A stretch of DNA of 64,000 nucleotides, from assembly GCA_030424545.1 (NCBI GenBank), contig JAUHWL010000001.1, forward strand, positions 1 through 64,000, written 5' to 3'. This document shows, piece after piece, positions 16,292 through 26,172 of the stretch (its first letter is position 1; every line of letters begins with the position of its first letter). The position numbers were made by a program, and so were the translations under genes. A model generated the notes under the pieces. That model did not search any database. It was not told the origin of the DNA and saw only the letters and a list, made by a program, of their open reading frames with translations. The stretch comes from Bacteroidia bacterium (lineage in GTDB: Bacteria; Bacteroidota; Bacteroidia; Flavobacteriales; Schleiferiaceae).

Positions 16292-17731
16292 ATGAAAATT
16301 AAAAACTACATAAACGGCAAACTGGTCGATCCACAATCGGGTAAACATTTAGACATTATAAACCCCGCAACGGGCAAAGTGTATGGCACCATTCCAGATA
16401 GCGATGCCCGCGATGTGGCGCTCGCAACGGAAGCCGCCAAAGCAGCATTTCCGGAGTGGAGCAAAACTTCGGCAGCTGAGCGATCGCGCATTATGCTGAA
16501 AGTTTCTGATTTAATTGGCGAGAATTTAGACCGTTTTGCCTTGGCCGAAAGCACCGATAATGGCAAACCTGTTTGGTTGGCCAAGTCGGTAGATATTCCT
16601 CGCGCACGCGATAATTTTGCTTTTTACGCCACCGCCATTTTGCACGAAAGCAGCGAAACACACAGCATGGGCGAAGTAGGTTTTAACTACACCTTGCGCC
16701 AGCCCATTGGCGTGGCAGGGTGCATCAGCCCATGGAATTTACCCTTGTATTTATTTACCTGGAAAATTGCTCCGGCCCTGGCCAGCGGAAATACCGTGGT
16801 GGCAAAACCATCAGAAATTACGCCAGCAACGGCCTTTTTGTTATCAGAATTATGCATTGAAGCGGGCATGCCTGCGGGTGTTTTAAACATCGTTCACGGC
16901 TTGGGACAAAAAGTTGGCGCGGCCATTTCTGAGCATCCAGACATCCCAATGATTAGCTTTACGGGCGGCACACAAACGGGTGCTACCATTGCCAGAGTTG
17001 CGGCTCCGATGTTTAAAAAACTAAGTTTAGAACTGGGCGGTAAAAACCCAAACATCATTTTTGCCGATTGCGATTTTGATGATATGTTGAAAACCACCGT
17101 GCGTTCATCTTTCGCTAACCAAGGGCAAATTTGCTTGTGCGGCAGCCGCATTTTTGTAGAGCGCCCCATCTACGAGAAATTTAAAAATGCCTTTGTAGAA
17201 CGCGTTAGCGCCATGAAAGTGGGCGCCCCCACCGATGAAAAAACCAAAGTGGGTGCCGTGGTTTCTGAACCGCACATGGAAAAAGTTTTGAGCTATGTGC
17301 GGCTTGCCAAAGAAGAGGGCGGCACTGTTTTGTGCGGTGGCGAGCGCGTAATTTTAGACGGAGAATTTAAAGACGGATTCTACATTAGCCCAACAATTAT
17401 TGAAGGACTAGATTATAATTGCCGCACCAACCAAGAAGAAATTTTTGGCCCTGTGGTAACTATCACCCCGTTTGATACCGAAGAAGAAGTTTTGATGATG
17501 GCCAACAGTACCAAATACGGATTGGCCGCCACCATGTGGACGAGCAATTTAAAACGCGCCCATCGCATGGCTAACAATTTGCACATGGGCATTGTGTGGA
17601 TTAACTGCTGGTTGCTGCGCGATTTACGCACGCCATTTGGTGGTGTTAAAGAAAGTGGTGTTGGACGCGAAGGCGGTTTTGAGGCGCTCAACTTCTTTAC
17701 AGAACCTAAAAATGTTTGCGTAAAATTGTAA
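16292..17731 (+). CDS. 2-aminomuconate 6-semialdehyde dehydrogenase
   Basis: A 479-residue aldehyde dehydrogenase. N149 (SPWNLPL), general base E247 (LELGG) and catalytic C281 (NQGQICLCGSR) are present. The C-terminal stretch NCWLLRDLRTPFGGVKESGVGREGG is typical of the ALDH8-like enzymes that oxidise 2-aminomuconate semialdehyde to 2-aminomuconate. The nearby haaO gene supports this substrate; 2-hydroxymuconate semialdehyde is the main alternative. The expected partners, ACMS decarboxylase and aminomuconate deaminase, are not in this window. A GC-rich hairpin sits 6 bp upstream of the start. Confidence 0.88.
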   Translation: MKIKNYINGKLVDPQSGKHLDIINPATGKVYGTIPDSDARDVALATEAAKAAFPEWSKTSAAERSRIMLKVSDLIGENLDRFALAESTDNGKPVWLAKSVDIPRARDNFAFYATAILHESSETHSMGEVGFNYTLRQPIGVAGCISPWNLPLYLFTWKIAPALASGNTVVAKPSEITPATAFLLSELCIEAGMPAGVLNIVHGLGQKVGAAISEHPDIPMISFTGGTQTGATIARVAAPMFKKLSLELGGKNPNIIFADCDFDDMLKTTVRSSFANQGQICLCGSRIFVERPIYEKFKNAFVERVSAMKVGAPTDEKTKVGAVVSEPHMEKVLSYVRLAKEEGGTVLCGGERVILDGEFKDGFYISPTIIEGLDYNCRTNQEEIFGPVVTITPFDTEEEVLMMANSTKYGLAATMWTSNLKRAHRMANNLHMGIVWINCWLLRDLRTPFGGVKESGVGREGGFEALNFFTEPKNVCVKL

Positions 17732-17773
17732 TACCTTATTTATAAAAAAAAACTGATTTCTAAATTAGTACAA

Positions 17774-18658
17774 ATGGGAATTCATAAATTAGATCTAAAA
17801 CCAATAGATGTAGTTGAAGATATTACCAAACAAGAATTTACAGAAAAATATTTACGCCCTGGAATTCCTGTAAAATTTAAAAACTACACCCATAAATGGC
17901 CAGCATTACAGCGCTGGACATACGATTATTTTAGCGAAAAACTAGGCCAAGAAACGGTAAAATTATACGGACGATGGAAGGACAATGAGCCCACCCGTAT
18001 AGAAATGCCCCCCGTTAAAGAAGCTCCTTTTAAAGAGTACTTAGAACTTGTTAAAAGCAATACTCCTTCAGACTTACGCATATTTTTATTTAACCCTTTT
18101 AAGGCCGACAAAAGTTTATTGGATGATTTTTGGTTTCCTGATATTACGGACGGATACTTAAAAGATTTTCCGTTTATGTTTTTTGGTGCGGCTGGTAGCG
18201 ATGTGCGACTTCATTATGATATTGACCTTAGTAATGTATTTATCAGCCAGTTTGGAGGCACAAAAAGAATTGCCCTTTTTGATCAGGATCAAACTAAATA
18301 TTTATACAAAATACCCTTCACAACTCACAGCGCAGCCGATTTAATGAATCCGGATTTTGATGAGTTTCCCGCCTTGAAGTTTGCAAAAGGATACATTACA
18401 GATTTAGAACCTGGAGAAACACTTTTTATGCCTTCGGGTATTTGGCATTATATTCAATACCTAGATGGTAGTTTTTCGTTAAGTCTTCGCAGCGTATCAG
18501 AAAATAATTTAGACAAGCTTAAAGGAGCTTACAATGTAATTGTTGTACGCAAGCTAGATGAGTATTTAAACAAGTTTTATGGTCAAAAATGGGGTGACTA
18601 TAAACTAAAAACTGCAATAAAACGTACCAACGAAATCATTTCGAAACAACAGGAATAA
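17774..18658 (+). CDS. JmjC/cupin-8 type Fe(II)/2-oxoglutarate oxygenase-like protein
   Basis: A 294-residue cytosolic protein with a cupin_8 fold. The iron triad is H147-x-D149 (RLHYDID) with H225 (GIWHYIQYL), and PVKFKNYTHKWPALQRW at the N-terminus is typical of factor-inhibiting-HIF-like hydroxylases. It could hydroxylate a protein or small-molecule substrate using 2-oxoglutarate; the substrate is unknown. It starts 42 bp after the aldehyde dehydrogenase and ends in a strong terminator, so it is the last gene of that unit. Confidence 0.88.
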   Translation: MGIHKLDLKPIDVVEDITKQEFTEKYLRPGIPVKFKNYTHKWPALQRWTYDYFSEKLGQETVKLYGRWKDNEPTRIEMPPVKEAPFKEYLELVKSNTPSDLRIFLFNPFKADKSLLDDFWFPDITDGYLKDFPFMFFGAAGSDVRLHYDIDLSNVFISQFGGTKRIALFDQDQTKYLYKIPFTTHSAADLMNPDFDEFPALKFAKGYITDLEPGETLFMPSGIWHYIQYLDGSFSLSLRSVSENNLDKLKGAYNVIVVRKLDEYLNKFYGQKWGDYKLKTAIKRTNEIISKQQE

Positions 18659-18690
18659 AAAAAGCCCAAACATAAATTTGGGCTTTTCTT
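18658..18690 (+). terminator. Intrinsic terminator after the cupin oxygenase gene
   Basis: Hairpin arms AAAAGCCCAAA and TTTGGGCTTTT around CATAAA, directly after the stop. It has a GC core and a T run and is a clear rho-independent terminator. Confidence 0.85.
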
Positions 18691-18956
18691 CACTCACGTT
18701 TTAGTTTTTATGTGACGCGTTATAAGAACGACCGCTTAACACTAACTACCAACTAGAAACGCGAGCAGTTTGTAACACGTCATTATAAAGACGTAAACTT
18801 TCACAAAAAGGTGCCTGGCACTTCGTTAATTAATTGTTAAGTCAAATGGCAAAGCGTTAAATATTGCATCTAGCGCAGCATTGATAACTTTTACCTCATT
18901 CATCATTCAATTTTTTTTCAATAAAATTCTTGCACGAATTAAGTATGATATTTATA
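18691..18956. other. Gene-free stretch before the tRNA
   Basis: I see no coding frame here. The only structured element is an 11-base palindrome, GTGCC-T-GGCAC, near 18810-18820. The last part, from 18915, is AT-rich and leads into the tRNA promoter. Confidence 0.5.
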
Positions 18957-18964
18957 TATATTTG
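18957..18964 (+). promoter_or_regulatory. Predicted -7 box of the tRNA promoter
   Basis: TATATTTG matches TAnnTTTG and lies 10 bp upstream of the tRNA. A TTG at 18930-18932 is 24 bp upstream, at the long end of the accepted -33 spacing. Confidence 0.6.
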
Positions 18965-18969
18965 CGGCC

Positions 18970-19049
<80 letters not shown>

Positions 19050-19086
19050 AAAAAAAGGGATGCAGATTATTGCGTCCCTTTTTTGT
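19050..19086 (+). terminator. Intrinsic terminator after tRNA-Ala
   Basis: A hairpin with arms AAAAAAGGGATGCA and TGCGTCCCTTTTTT (one G-T pair) around GATTAT, ending in T residues. It also sits just beyond the end of the convergent gene at 19105 and may serve both strands. Confidence 0.8.
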
Positions 19087-19104
19087 TATTACGTGGTTTT
19101 CTTG

Positions 19105-21162
19105 CTATTCTACCATAAACTTGCCTTGGGCTATATTTTCATCAGAACTATTGCTTAGAAGCTCAAAAAAGTAAGCTCCGCTGTTTAGCTCTTTTATGTC
19201 TAATTCCATACGACTACCATTAGCAGAATACGGCACTTTTACACGTTGCCCTTGCAAATTATAAACACGAATGACAATATCATTTGGAGACACAGATTCT
19301 GGTAAATCTAAAAAGGCAACTCCTGAGGCCGGATTAGGATATATAAAAGAATTAAAATCTAGAAATGCTTCTTCAATTCCAATATTAGATATGGTAACAT
19401 CTTTGCAAACCGTATGGCTGCCTAAATAATTCGTTGCCGTTAAACACACCGAGTAAGTCCCGTTAGCACTGTAAGTATAAGACGGGTTTTGCAAGATACT
19501 TGTGTCACTTGCAACTGTTGTATCGCCAAAATCCCAGAACCAACTTGTTGGGGTGTTGGTAGATAAGTCGGTAAACGAAATTGTAGGTGCCAAACTCTTA
19601 TCTATGCTAAAATTGGCCACTGGCGATGGTGCAGCTGTTACATTCATCCCAATTAAAAAGTCCTCCGTAAGCTTTGCTCTATATTCTGCCCAAATAGTCC
19701 CAAGAACTTCAAAACTTCTTGCTGATATTGGTTTCGTTAAATCTCTAGATAATTGAATTCCGTCTCCCCCCATGTACCAAAGAATATATACTCCGCCACT
19801 GGTAATATTAACCGTACTATTGGTGGCAACCGTATTGTACAGCCCAACACTTACACTAGATGGTGCAACGTAAACTGAGTCTAGTAAATTTCCAGGCCCA
19901 TTGTTAGGTCCACTATCATCATAAATCATGGCACTAAAACCAACAGGGGTAACTAAATTGTTTGCACCAATGTGAAACCGGGTAGAATTAACCGTTACTG
20001 GATAAACTGGGGGCTGAATATAAACGGCTATTCCTCCGTTACCACCATTCCAGCTAAGCCCAGTGCCATCGGGCACTCCATCGCTATAGTCTAACCAATA
20101 TTGTTGTTGAGATACATCTACCGAAATTATTTTTTGTGTTTTTCTATTGTTTACTTGAACCAAGTCTCCAGTTATACCTTGTGTGCGTGTGGCAAATGTG
20201 TATACACTTGCAAATTGTGCAAAAAATGAGTTTGAAAAAGTAAACGTTGTGTCTTGGCCAGGAGTAAGGTTAGCCACCGAAGCAATTCCGTTACTTAGTG
20301 GGTTTTGACCAGAATACACTGTGTCTGTTACGGTAAACGAACTTATATTTTGGTTTCCGAAATTTTTAACATTGGCTTTTAAGCTTATCGCGTTGTTTGA
20401 CGTTGGTATAAAATACCCTCCATTTTTTTCGTTGTTATTCCAATTTACTCCGCCATCAGTAACTGCATAGGTAACTACTGTTGGGTAATAAAATTTAATG
20501 GTAGAAAGGTTTGCAGGAACAACATCTATTGCTGCGGCTAACCCCAGAGCACCCGTGTTATTTTCAATTCCTGTTACACAATCAACAGGTACCGTTGCCG
20601 TGCCAGCACTCATGCTTTTATAGTTAAAGGTGATAGATTTATCTACACTACTAAGAATAATTTGAAATGAATTACTCCCGCTAAACCCGGGGCTAACTAC
20701 CCAGTATGGCACGTTTTCGTAGCTAACAACCAGGCTATCATTTGTTGCATAATACCAACATGTTCCGGGATTGTTTGTACCTGCAAAATTTAAATCGCTC
20801 ATGTGCGCTGCTATCCAATCGTTTCCTCCCCCTGGGAGTGGCACAGATGGTGGAAATGCTGCAGACATATTAGATCCATTTAGGGTAATATACCCATTGC
20901 TACCTATCCATAATTGGGTTACTGGGTACCAATAAAATTGATAACCCGCAGGCAAGATGTAAGGACCAACTACATTGTCGTCTCCTAATCCTTCTACCTC
21001 AATACCTTTAGTTGTTATATCTACCCATGAATATACGGGCGGGTTAGAAGTATGGGCACTGCTTTTCCAGGTATAACCATATGCATCCGGCCCTCCTGAA
21101 GTCTGGGACCATGCGAACAATGAGCCAAAGAATAATGTGCAAATAAGTAGTACTTTTTTCAT
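19105..21162 (-). CDS. Secreted T9SS protein with a PKD domain
   Basis: A 685-residue exported protein. A Sec signal (MKKVLLICTLFFGSLFAWSQ) is followed by a large beta-rich domain with an immunoglobulin-like region. A PKD domain follows near residues 510-590 (WFWDFGDTTVASDTS, YTYSANGTYSVCLTATN). The C-terminal ~75 residues are a type-A T9SS sorting domain (FIYPNPASGVAFLDLP, VYNLQGQRV, GAYFFELL). It would be secreted through the type IX system and attached to the surface. No enzymatic motif is visible. It is convergent with tRNA-Ala. Confidence 0.87.
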   Translation of the reverse strand: MKKVLLICTLFFGSLFAWSQTSGGPDAYGYTWKSSAHTSNPPVYSWVDITTKGIEVEGLGDDNVVGPYILPAGYQFYWYPVTQLWIGSNGYITLNGSNMSAAFPPSVPLPGGGNDWIAAHMSDLNFAGTNNPGTCWYYATNDSLVVSYENVPYWVVSPGFSGSNSFQIILSSVDKSITFNYKSMSAGTATVPVDCVTGIENNTGALGLAAAIDVVPANLSTIKFYYPTVVTYAVTDGGVNWNNNEKNGGYFIPTSNNAISLKANVKNFGNQNISSFTVTDTVYSGQNPLSNGIASVANLTPGQDTTFTFSNSFFAQFASVYTFATRTQGITGDLVQVNNRKTQKIISVDVSQQQYWLDYSDGVPDGTGLSWNGGNGGIAVYIQPPVYPVTVNSTRFHIGANNLVTPVGFSAMIYDDSGPNNGPGNLLDSVYVAPSSVSVGLYNTVATNSTVNITSGGVYILWYMGGDGIQLSRDLTKPISARSFEVLGTIWAEYRAKLTEDFLIGMNVTAAPSPVANFSIDKSLAPTISFTDLSTNTPTSWFWDFGDTTVASDTSILQNPSYTYSANGTYSVCLTATNYLGSHTVCKDVTISNIGIEEAFLDFNSFIYPNPASGVAFLDLPESVSPNDIVIRVYNLQGQRVKVPYSANGSRMELDIKELNSGAYFFELLSNSSDENIAQGKFMVE

Positions 21163-21272
21163 GAGAATGTTTTTAGTAGAAGTGTTATTAAGCGTTGTCC
21201 TAAAATAAAAAAATATCCGTTGCTTTTTTAGCTTCTCATTCCCAATATTTTAAGTTTTACTCTAGAGGATTA

Positions 21273-22067
21273 TTATACTTCTTTAACAAACTTTAAAATT
21301 GTTTCCAAACACACCTTTTTATCTTCTATATGTCCCATATGTCCATTTTCAGTTATAAGGTATCGGCTTACGTTTGGTGCTCCTAGTTGCAATTTCATCT
21401 TTTCTATTGGTAATGCTGTATCGCGCTTGCCGCATATGATTAAGGTTTTGAAGGGAGCAAAATGCAGTAAGGCTTCTCTGTCGCTTCTAGCCATCATTCC
21501 TGCAACTGCAGCCAATATTCCTTGTTTACTCATTTTTAAGGCATCTTGCTTAATGGCATTTACCTCTTTTCTATATAGGGCCAAGCTCTTCGGGCGAAAG
21601 AGCAATGGAATAGACGTGCGCACATAACTTTTATGATCTTTCTTGATTAGCTCCATAGCACGCTGGCGCTGCACTTTTTTTTCAGGGCTATCGGCAAAGC
21701 TTGTAGAATAAAACAAGCCAAGACCAAGAATATTATCTGGAAAAAAATCGGCAAAGGCAAGTGCTACATAACCGCCCATACTATGCCCTAGCATGATGTA
21801 TTTTCTTAGTTTTAAATAGTCAAGTACTGCTTTCACAGATTCGGCCATTTCTTCCATAGTATGCACATAGGCCAAGTTTTGTGTTTTGCCATGCCCAAAA
21901 AGGTCTATGCAAACCACCCTATACTTTTTAGACAGTACAGAATTATAATCATCCCACATGGTGAGGTTTTCTAAAAATCCGTGCAACAGCACAATGGTGC
22001 GGCCTTTTCCAGAATCGGTAAAATGAATGTCTAGATTTTTATATTGGCAGTAAGGCATTACGTACAA
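21273..22067 (-). CDS. Alpha/beta hydrolase
   Basis: A 264-residue soluble alpha/beta hydrolase. The oxyanion region is LLHGFLENLTMWD, the nucleophile is the serine of GHSMGGYVAL, the acid lies in ICGKRDTALP and the catalytic histidine in NGHMGHIED. Substrate is unknown; the fold suggests an ester or C-C bond hydrolase. A start three residues in (MPYCQYKN) is also possible. It is divergent from the aspartylglucosaminidase gene, with about 70 bp between them. Confidence 0.9.
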   Translation of the reverse strand: MYVMPYCQYKNLDIHFTDSGKGRTIVLLHGFLENLTMWDDYNSVLSKKYRVVCIDLFGHGKTQNLAYVHTMEEMAESVKAVLDYLKLRKYIMLGHSMGGYVALAFADFFPDNILGLGLFYSTSFADSPEKKVQRQRAMELIKKDHKSYVRTSIPLLFRPKSLALYRKEVNAIKQDALKMSKQGILAAVAGMMARSDREALLHFAPFKTLIICGKRDTALPIEKMKLQLGAPNVSRYLITENGHMGHIEDKKVCLETILKFVKEV

Positions 22068-22138
22068 AGTTGAAAAGCAAATATCTAACTTGTGACTTTA
22101 AAACTGAGCACAAAAACATCTAAAATTATTATCAGAAA

Positions 22139-23128
22139 ATGGGTTCTAGAAGAGACTTTATAAAACTTAGCGCCATGGCTACTGGCAGCTTAATGGTGCC
22201 GAATATACTTCATGCTAATCATCGTGCCTTAACTAAAACCAACAACCTTGCAAAAAAACCCATTGTAATATCTACTTGGAACCATGGATTAAAAGCCAAT
22301 AAAGTAGCTTGGGATATACTTAAAAATGGAGGGAGTGCTTTAGACGCAGCAGAACTTGGCGTGCGCATTGTAGAAAGTGATCCTAATAACATGAGTGTTG
22401 GCATTGGCGGAAGACCGGACAGGGATGGAACTGTTTCTTTAGATGCATGCATTATGGACCACCAAAGCAATTGTGGTGCTGTGGCCTATTTGCAACACAT
22501 AGAAAACCCCATAAGTGTTGCTAGAAAAGTAATGGAAAAAACGCCACATGTTATGCTAGCTGGCGATGGGGCTTTACAATTTGCGCTAGAAAACGGGTTC
22601 AAAAAAACCAACCTATTAACCAAGGAAGCAGTAAGAGAGTGGAAAGAATGGCTAAAACAATCTGAATATAAACCCAAAATAAATGTAGAAAACCACGATA
22701 CCATTGGTATGTTAACTTTAGATGCCGAAGGAAATTTAGCAGGTTCCTGCACCACCAGTGGTATGGCCTATAAATTACCCGGCCGTGTTGGAGACTCTCC
22801 AATAATTGGTGCCGGCCTTTTTGTTGATGGCGATGTTGGCGCGGCTTGTGCCACAGGTGTGGGCGAAGCTGTGATACGCATTGCTGGAAGCAGCATAATT
22901 GTGGAACTTATGCGAAGTGGTGCAACCCCACAAGAAGCTTGTGATGAAGGGGTAAACCGCATTATTAAAAAGCATAAAAATTTAAATAATTTACAAGTTG
23001 GGTTTTTAGCCTTAGACAAGGCGGGCAATGTTGGCGCAAGCAGCGTGTTTGCCGGTTTTGATTATGCCATACACACAAGCAATAAAGAAGAGTTGATAGA
23101 AGCTACGTTCCAGAAGCAATGGGAATAA
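22139..23128 (+). CDS. N4-(beta-N-acetylglucosaminyl)-L-asparaginase (aspartylglucosaminidase)
   Basis: A 329-residue Ntn-hydrolase that cuts the GlcNAc-asparagine bond, the last step of N-glycan removal. An N-terminal Tat-type leader (MGSRRDFIKLSAMATGSL) predicts periplasmic location. The autocatalytic cleavage site is D187-T188 (ENHDTIGM), giving T188 as nucleophile. GGRPDRDGTVSLDA and GSCTTSGMAYKLPGRVGDSP are standard family motifs. It is the first gene of a plus-strand unit with GH20 hexosaminidase, CutC and GH2 beta-mannosidase, supporting a role on glycoprotein glycans. Confidence 0.95.
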   Translation: MGSRRDFIKLSAMATGSLMVPNILHANHRALTKTNNLAKKPIVISTWNHGLKANKVAWDILKNGGSALDAAELGVRIVESDPNNMSVGIGGRPDRDGTVSLDACIMDHQSNCGAVAYLQHIENPISVARKVMEKTPHVMLAGDGALQFALENGFKKTNLLTKEAVREWKEWLKQSEYKPKINVENHDTIGMLTLDAEGNLAGSCTTSGMAYKLPGRVGDSPIIGAGLFVDGDVGAACATGVGEAVIRIAGSSIIVELMRSGATPQEACDEGVNRIIKKHKNLNNLQVGFLALDKAGNVGASSVFAGFDYAIHTSNKEELIEATFQKQWE

Positions 23129-23195
23129 AATCAACATCTTTGTACCTAGTTCACAAAATGCGCAAATTTTAACTTCCGAATTCCAAAAACATCTT

Positions 23196-25406
23196 ATGAA
23201 AAAGATCATTCTCTTCTCAACTTTACTTTTTTCTTTAGCTGTAAATGCGCAACAAATAGCAATTGTTCCACAGCCAAACAGTATAGAACTGCAGAATGGT
23301 TCTTTTGAAATAAACAATCAAACAAAAATAGTTTACGAGCCCAGTACAGAAAACAATGCTATACGTTTAAGGGCATACTTCATCAATGAATTGCAACTTA
23401 ACCTTACATTGGTTGTTGCCTCTGAAGAAACCGATAACCAAGACAACACCATTTTTTTAACTGAAAACAAAAATCTAAATCTAGGCGAAGAAGGCTATAC
23501 ACTTACAATTTCTCCATCAAACATACTAATCAGTTCTTCTCATAAAAAAGGGAGCTACTGGGCCATACAAAGTTTGCATCAGCTTTGGTTAACAAGTGCC
23601 AATTCAACCTCTTTACCTGCCTTACATATTGTAGATGCTCCTATGTTTAAGCATCGCGGTTTACTTCTAGATTGTAGCCGTCATATGTTTCCTGTCTCAA
23701 CTATAAAAAAACATATCGATTTACTTTCTTATTACAAAATGAACGTGCTGCACTGGCACCTTACGGACGATCAAGGATGGCGCATCGAAATAGAAAAATA
23801 CCCAAATCTTACAGAAATAGGTGCTAGCCGTTTGCGCAAAGACGGTAAAACTTACAGCGGCCATTACTCTAAAAACCAAATTAAAGAAGTGGTAGAATAT
23901 GCGGCATCTAAAAATATCACCATAATACCCGAAATAGAGATGCCCGGGCACGCACAAGCGGCCATTGCCTCATACCCCTATTTATCTTGCACGGGAGAGC
24001 AGGTACAAGTACCCAATGATTGGGGTGTTTTTAAAGAGATTTATTGTGCCGGAAACGATAGCGTCTTTAGCTTTTTAGAAGATGTTCTAACAGAAGTTAT
24101 GCAAATGTTTCCTTCCACATATATACATATTGGAGGAGATGAAGTGCCTAAATATAGATGGGAAAATTGCAACAAATGCCAAAAAAGAATGGCCGATGAA
24201 AACCTAGAAAACGAAGAGCAGCTACAGAGCTACTTTATAAAACGCATTGAAGCTTTTCTAGAAAAAAACAATCGTAAAATTATTGGTTGGGATGAGATTC
24301 TAGAAGGGGGAATTTCGGCAAATGCAAGCGTACAAAGTTGGCGCGGAATGGAATATGGCAGCGAAGCTGCAGCATCTAAACACAACGTAATCATGTCGCC
24401 TACAAGTCATTGTTATTTAGATTACGATTTAAGTGCCATTGATTTAGAAACCGTTTATCAGTTTAATCCTATTCCAGAAAACCTAAATAAATCTCATTAT
24501 AAATATATTTTGGGCGCAGAAGTAAATATGTGGACAGAGCATGTGCCTACAAAACGCATTTTAGACAATAAAATTTACCCCAGAATGATTGCCATGGCAG
24601 AGGTTTTATGGACCCAACCAGAAAGCAAGTCTTATGATGATTTTTATGCTAGACTGCAGGAGCAATACCCTGTTCTTACACGTATGGAAGTTGATTACGG
24701 CCTTGAAGCCGACCCAGTACGTGTTGAAACAAAGTGTACGGAGGAGGGAATTTTTGTGGTTTTACAACCTGGAGTAAAAAACTTAGATCTCTTTTATAGC
24801 TATGATGAAGCCGACCAAACAAAATACACTTCGCCCTTCATGCTTACAAAGAGTGGCAATTTAAAAGTTGTTGCTAAAAAAAATAATCAGAACTACGGAG
24901 AACCTTTTAAAACCAAATTGGTGCATCACCTTGCCAGCGGCAAACCCGTAGAATACAAAACCATGTATAGCAAATACTATCCAGCTTCTGGTAAAATGGC
25001 GCTAACAGATGGGCAAACAGGTGCAATTAATTTTAGAGATAAAAACTGGCAGGCTTTTGAAAAAGAAAATGCAGAAATCATTATTAATTTAGGCGATGAA
25101 ATAGAGGTGAAAACCATAAGCGCTACCTTTTTACAATACAATAACGCCTGGATTTTTCTGCCAACAGAAATTGAAATATACACCAGCTTAGATGGAGAAA
25201 ACTGGACAGTGTTTGGCAAAGCACAACCCGATGTTTCACCTCAAAAAAGAGGAGAATTCACTAAAGAATTTTGGTGGGGAATTTCTCCGTACATAGCAGC
25301 AAGATTCATTCGTTTTACCGCAAAAAACATCGGCACAGTTCCAGAATGGCACGAAGCAGCAGGCAGCGATGCCTGGCTCTTTTTGGATGAAATTATTGTA
25401 GAATAA
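23196..25406 (+). CDS. GH20 beta-N-acetylhexosaminidase with a C-terminal discoidin-like module
   Basis: A 736-residue exported enzyme (signal MKKIILFSTLLFSLAVNAQ). An N-terminal GH20b domain is followed by the catalytic barrel, with LHWHLTDDQGWRIEIEKYP, IPEIEMPGHAQAA, and the catalytic pair D315-E316 in GGDEVPKYRW. It removes terminal GlcNAc or GalNAc by substrate-assisted catalysis. The last ~200 residues form a chitobiase-like plus discoidin-like module, close in sequence to the C-terminus of the GH92 enzyme at 37161. It follows the aspartylglucosaminidase gene by 67 bp and precedes cutC. Confidence 0.95.
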   Translation: MKKIILFSTLLFSLAVNAQQIAIVPQPNSIELQNGSFEINNQTKIVYEPSTENNAIRLRAYFINELQLNLTLVVASEETDNQDNTIFLTENKNLNLGEEGYTLTISPSNILISSSHKKGSYWAIQSLHQLWLTSANSTSLPALHIVDAPMFKHRGLLLDCSRHMFPVSTIKKHIDLLSYYKMNVLHWHLTDDQGWRIEIEKYPNLTEIGASRLRKDGKTYSGHYSKNQIKEVVEYAASKNITIIPEIEMPGHAQAAIASYPYLSCTGEQVQVPNDWGVFKEIYCAGNDSVFSFLEDVLTEVMQMFPSTYIHIGGDEVPKYRWENCNKCQKRMADENLENEEQLQSYFIKRIEAFLEKNNRKIIGWDEILEGGISANASVQSWRGMEYGSEAAASKHNVIMSPTSHCYLDYDLSAIDLETVYQFNPIPENLNKSHYKYILGAEVNMWTEHVPTKRILDNKIYPRMIAMAEVLWTQPESKSYDDFYARLQEQYPVLTRMEVDYGLEADPVRVETKCTEEGIFVVLQPGVKNLDLFYSYDEADQTKYTSPFMLTKSGNLKVVAKKNNQNYGEPFKTKLVHHLASGKPVEYKTMYSKYYPASGKMALTDGQTGAINFRDKNWQAFEKENAEIIINLGDEIEVKTISATFLQYNNAWIFLPTEIEIYTSLDGENWTVFGKAQPDVSPQKRGEFTKEFWWGISPYIAARFIRFTAKNIGTVPEWHEAAGSDAWLFLDEIIVE

Positions 25407-25407
25407 A

Positions 25408-25447
25408 AGTGGATCACAAAGAGCGCAATGACATTGCGAAACTCTGC
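25408..25447. repeat. AT/GC mixed CGCAAAG-type repeat, copy 1
   Basis: The stretch contains GGATCACAAAGAGCGCAATG and GCGAAACTCTGCGAA, the same vocabulary (cacaaag, gcgcaa, gcgaaa) seen at 40091, 47699 and 48872. It is degenerate and lies between GH20 and cutC. Support is by eye only. Confidence 0.35.
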
Positions 25448-25463
25448 GAAATACCCTATACAT

Positions 25464-26156
25464 ATGAAACTTGAAGCCTGCATAGAAACGCTTGCCGAAG
25501 CCAGAGTTGCCACCAAACACCATATCAACCGTGTTGAACTTTGCTCTGCTTTAGATTTGGGAGGGCTAACACCAACTTCAACCTTAATTAGTGCTTGTGC
25601 AGAAGTGATTGAAGTTCATGCAATGATTCGTCCGCGACCAGGGAACTTTGTGTACAACACCGAAGAAATGGCGCTGATGCTCACAGAGATTGCAGCCGCA
25701 AAAGAGGCTGGCGCAACAGGCGTGGTTTTCGGTTGCCTCACGCATGATTCTAAAATAGACTTTGCCATGGCGCAACATATTGTTTTAGCAGCACAAAAAT
25801 TAAACTTAAAAATCACCTTTCATCGCGCTTTTGATTTTCTTGAAGACCAAGAAGCAGGCTTAAAATTGCTTATCGATTTAGGAGTTGACCGTGTGCTTAC
25901 TTCCGGTGGAAAACCAACCGCCATAGAAGGCATTAAAAACATACAGAAGTTGGTTGAAATTGCAGAAGATAACATAGAAATAATGGCTGGAAGTGGCGTA
26001 AATGCTCACAATATCATAACGCTTAAAAATATAGATATACACGCGGCTCATTTTTCAATCCGCAAGAAAACAGGGGAAGTTTTGCCTTTGGGTATGGGCG
26101 AGAATTATGAAGTGGATGTCGAAAAAATGAATAAGATTTTGGAATTGTTGAAATGA
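25464..26156 (+). CDS. cutC: CutC family protein
   Basis: The preferred start is the ATG at 25464 (MKLEACIETLAEARVA). The TIM-barrel CutC family shows NRVELCSALDLGGLTPT, MIRPRPGNFVY, FHRAFDF, LTSGGKPTA and IMAGSGVN, all present here. CutC was named for copper handling, but its biochemical activity is not well established. In this operon, between GH20 and beta-mannosidase on the same strand, it could act on a glycan product. That is inference from context. Confidence 0.95.
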   Translation: MKLEACIETLAEARVATKHHINRVELCSALDLGGLTPTSTLISACAEVIEVHAMIRPRPGNFVYNTEEMALMLTEIAAAKEAGATGVVFGCLTHDSKIDFAMAQHIVLAAQKLNLKITFHRAFDFLEDQEAGLKLLIDLGVDRVLTSGGKPTAIEGIKNIQKLVEIAEDNIEIMAGSGVNAHNIITLKNIDIHAAHFSIRKKTGEVLPLGMGENYEVDVEKMNKILELLK

Positions 26157-26172
26157 AAAAAATTGGACTGGA

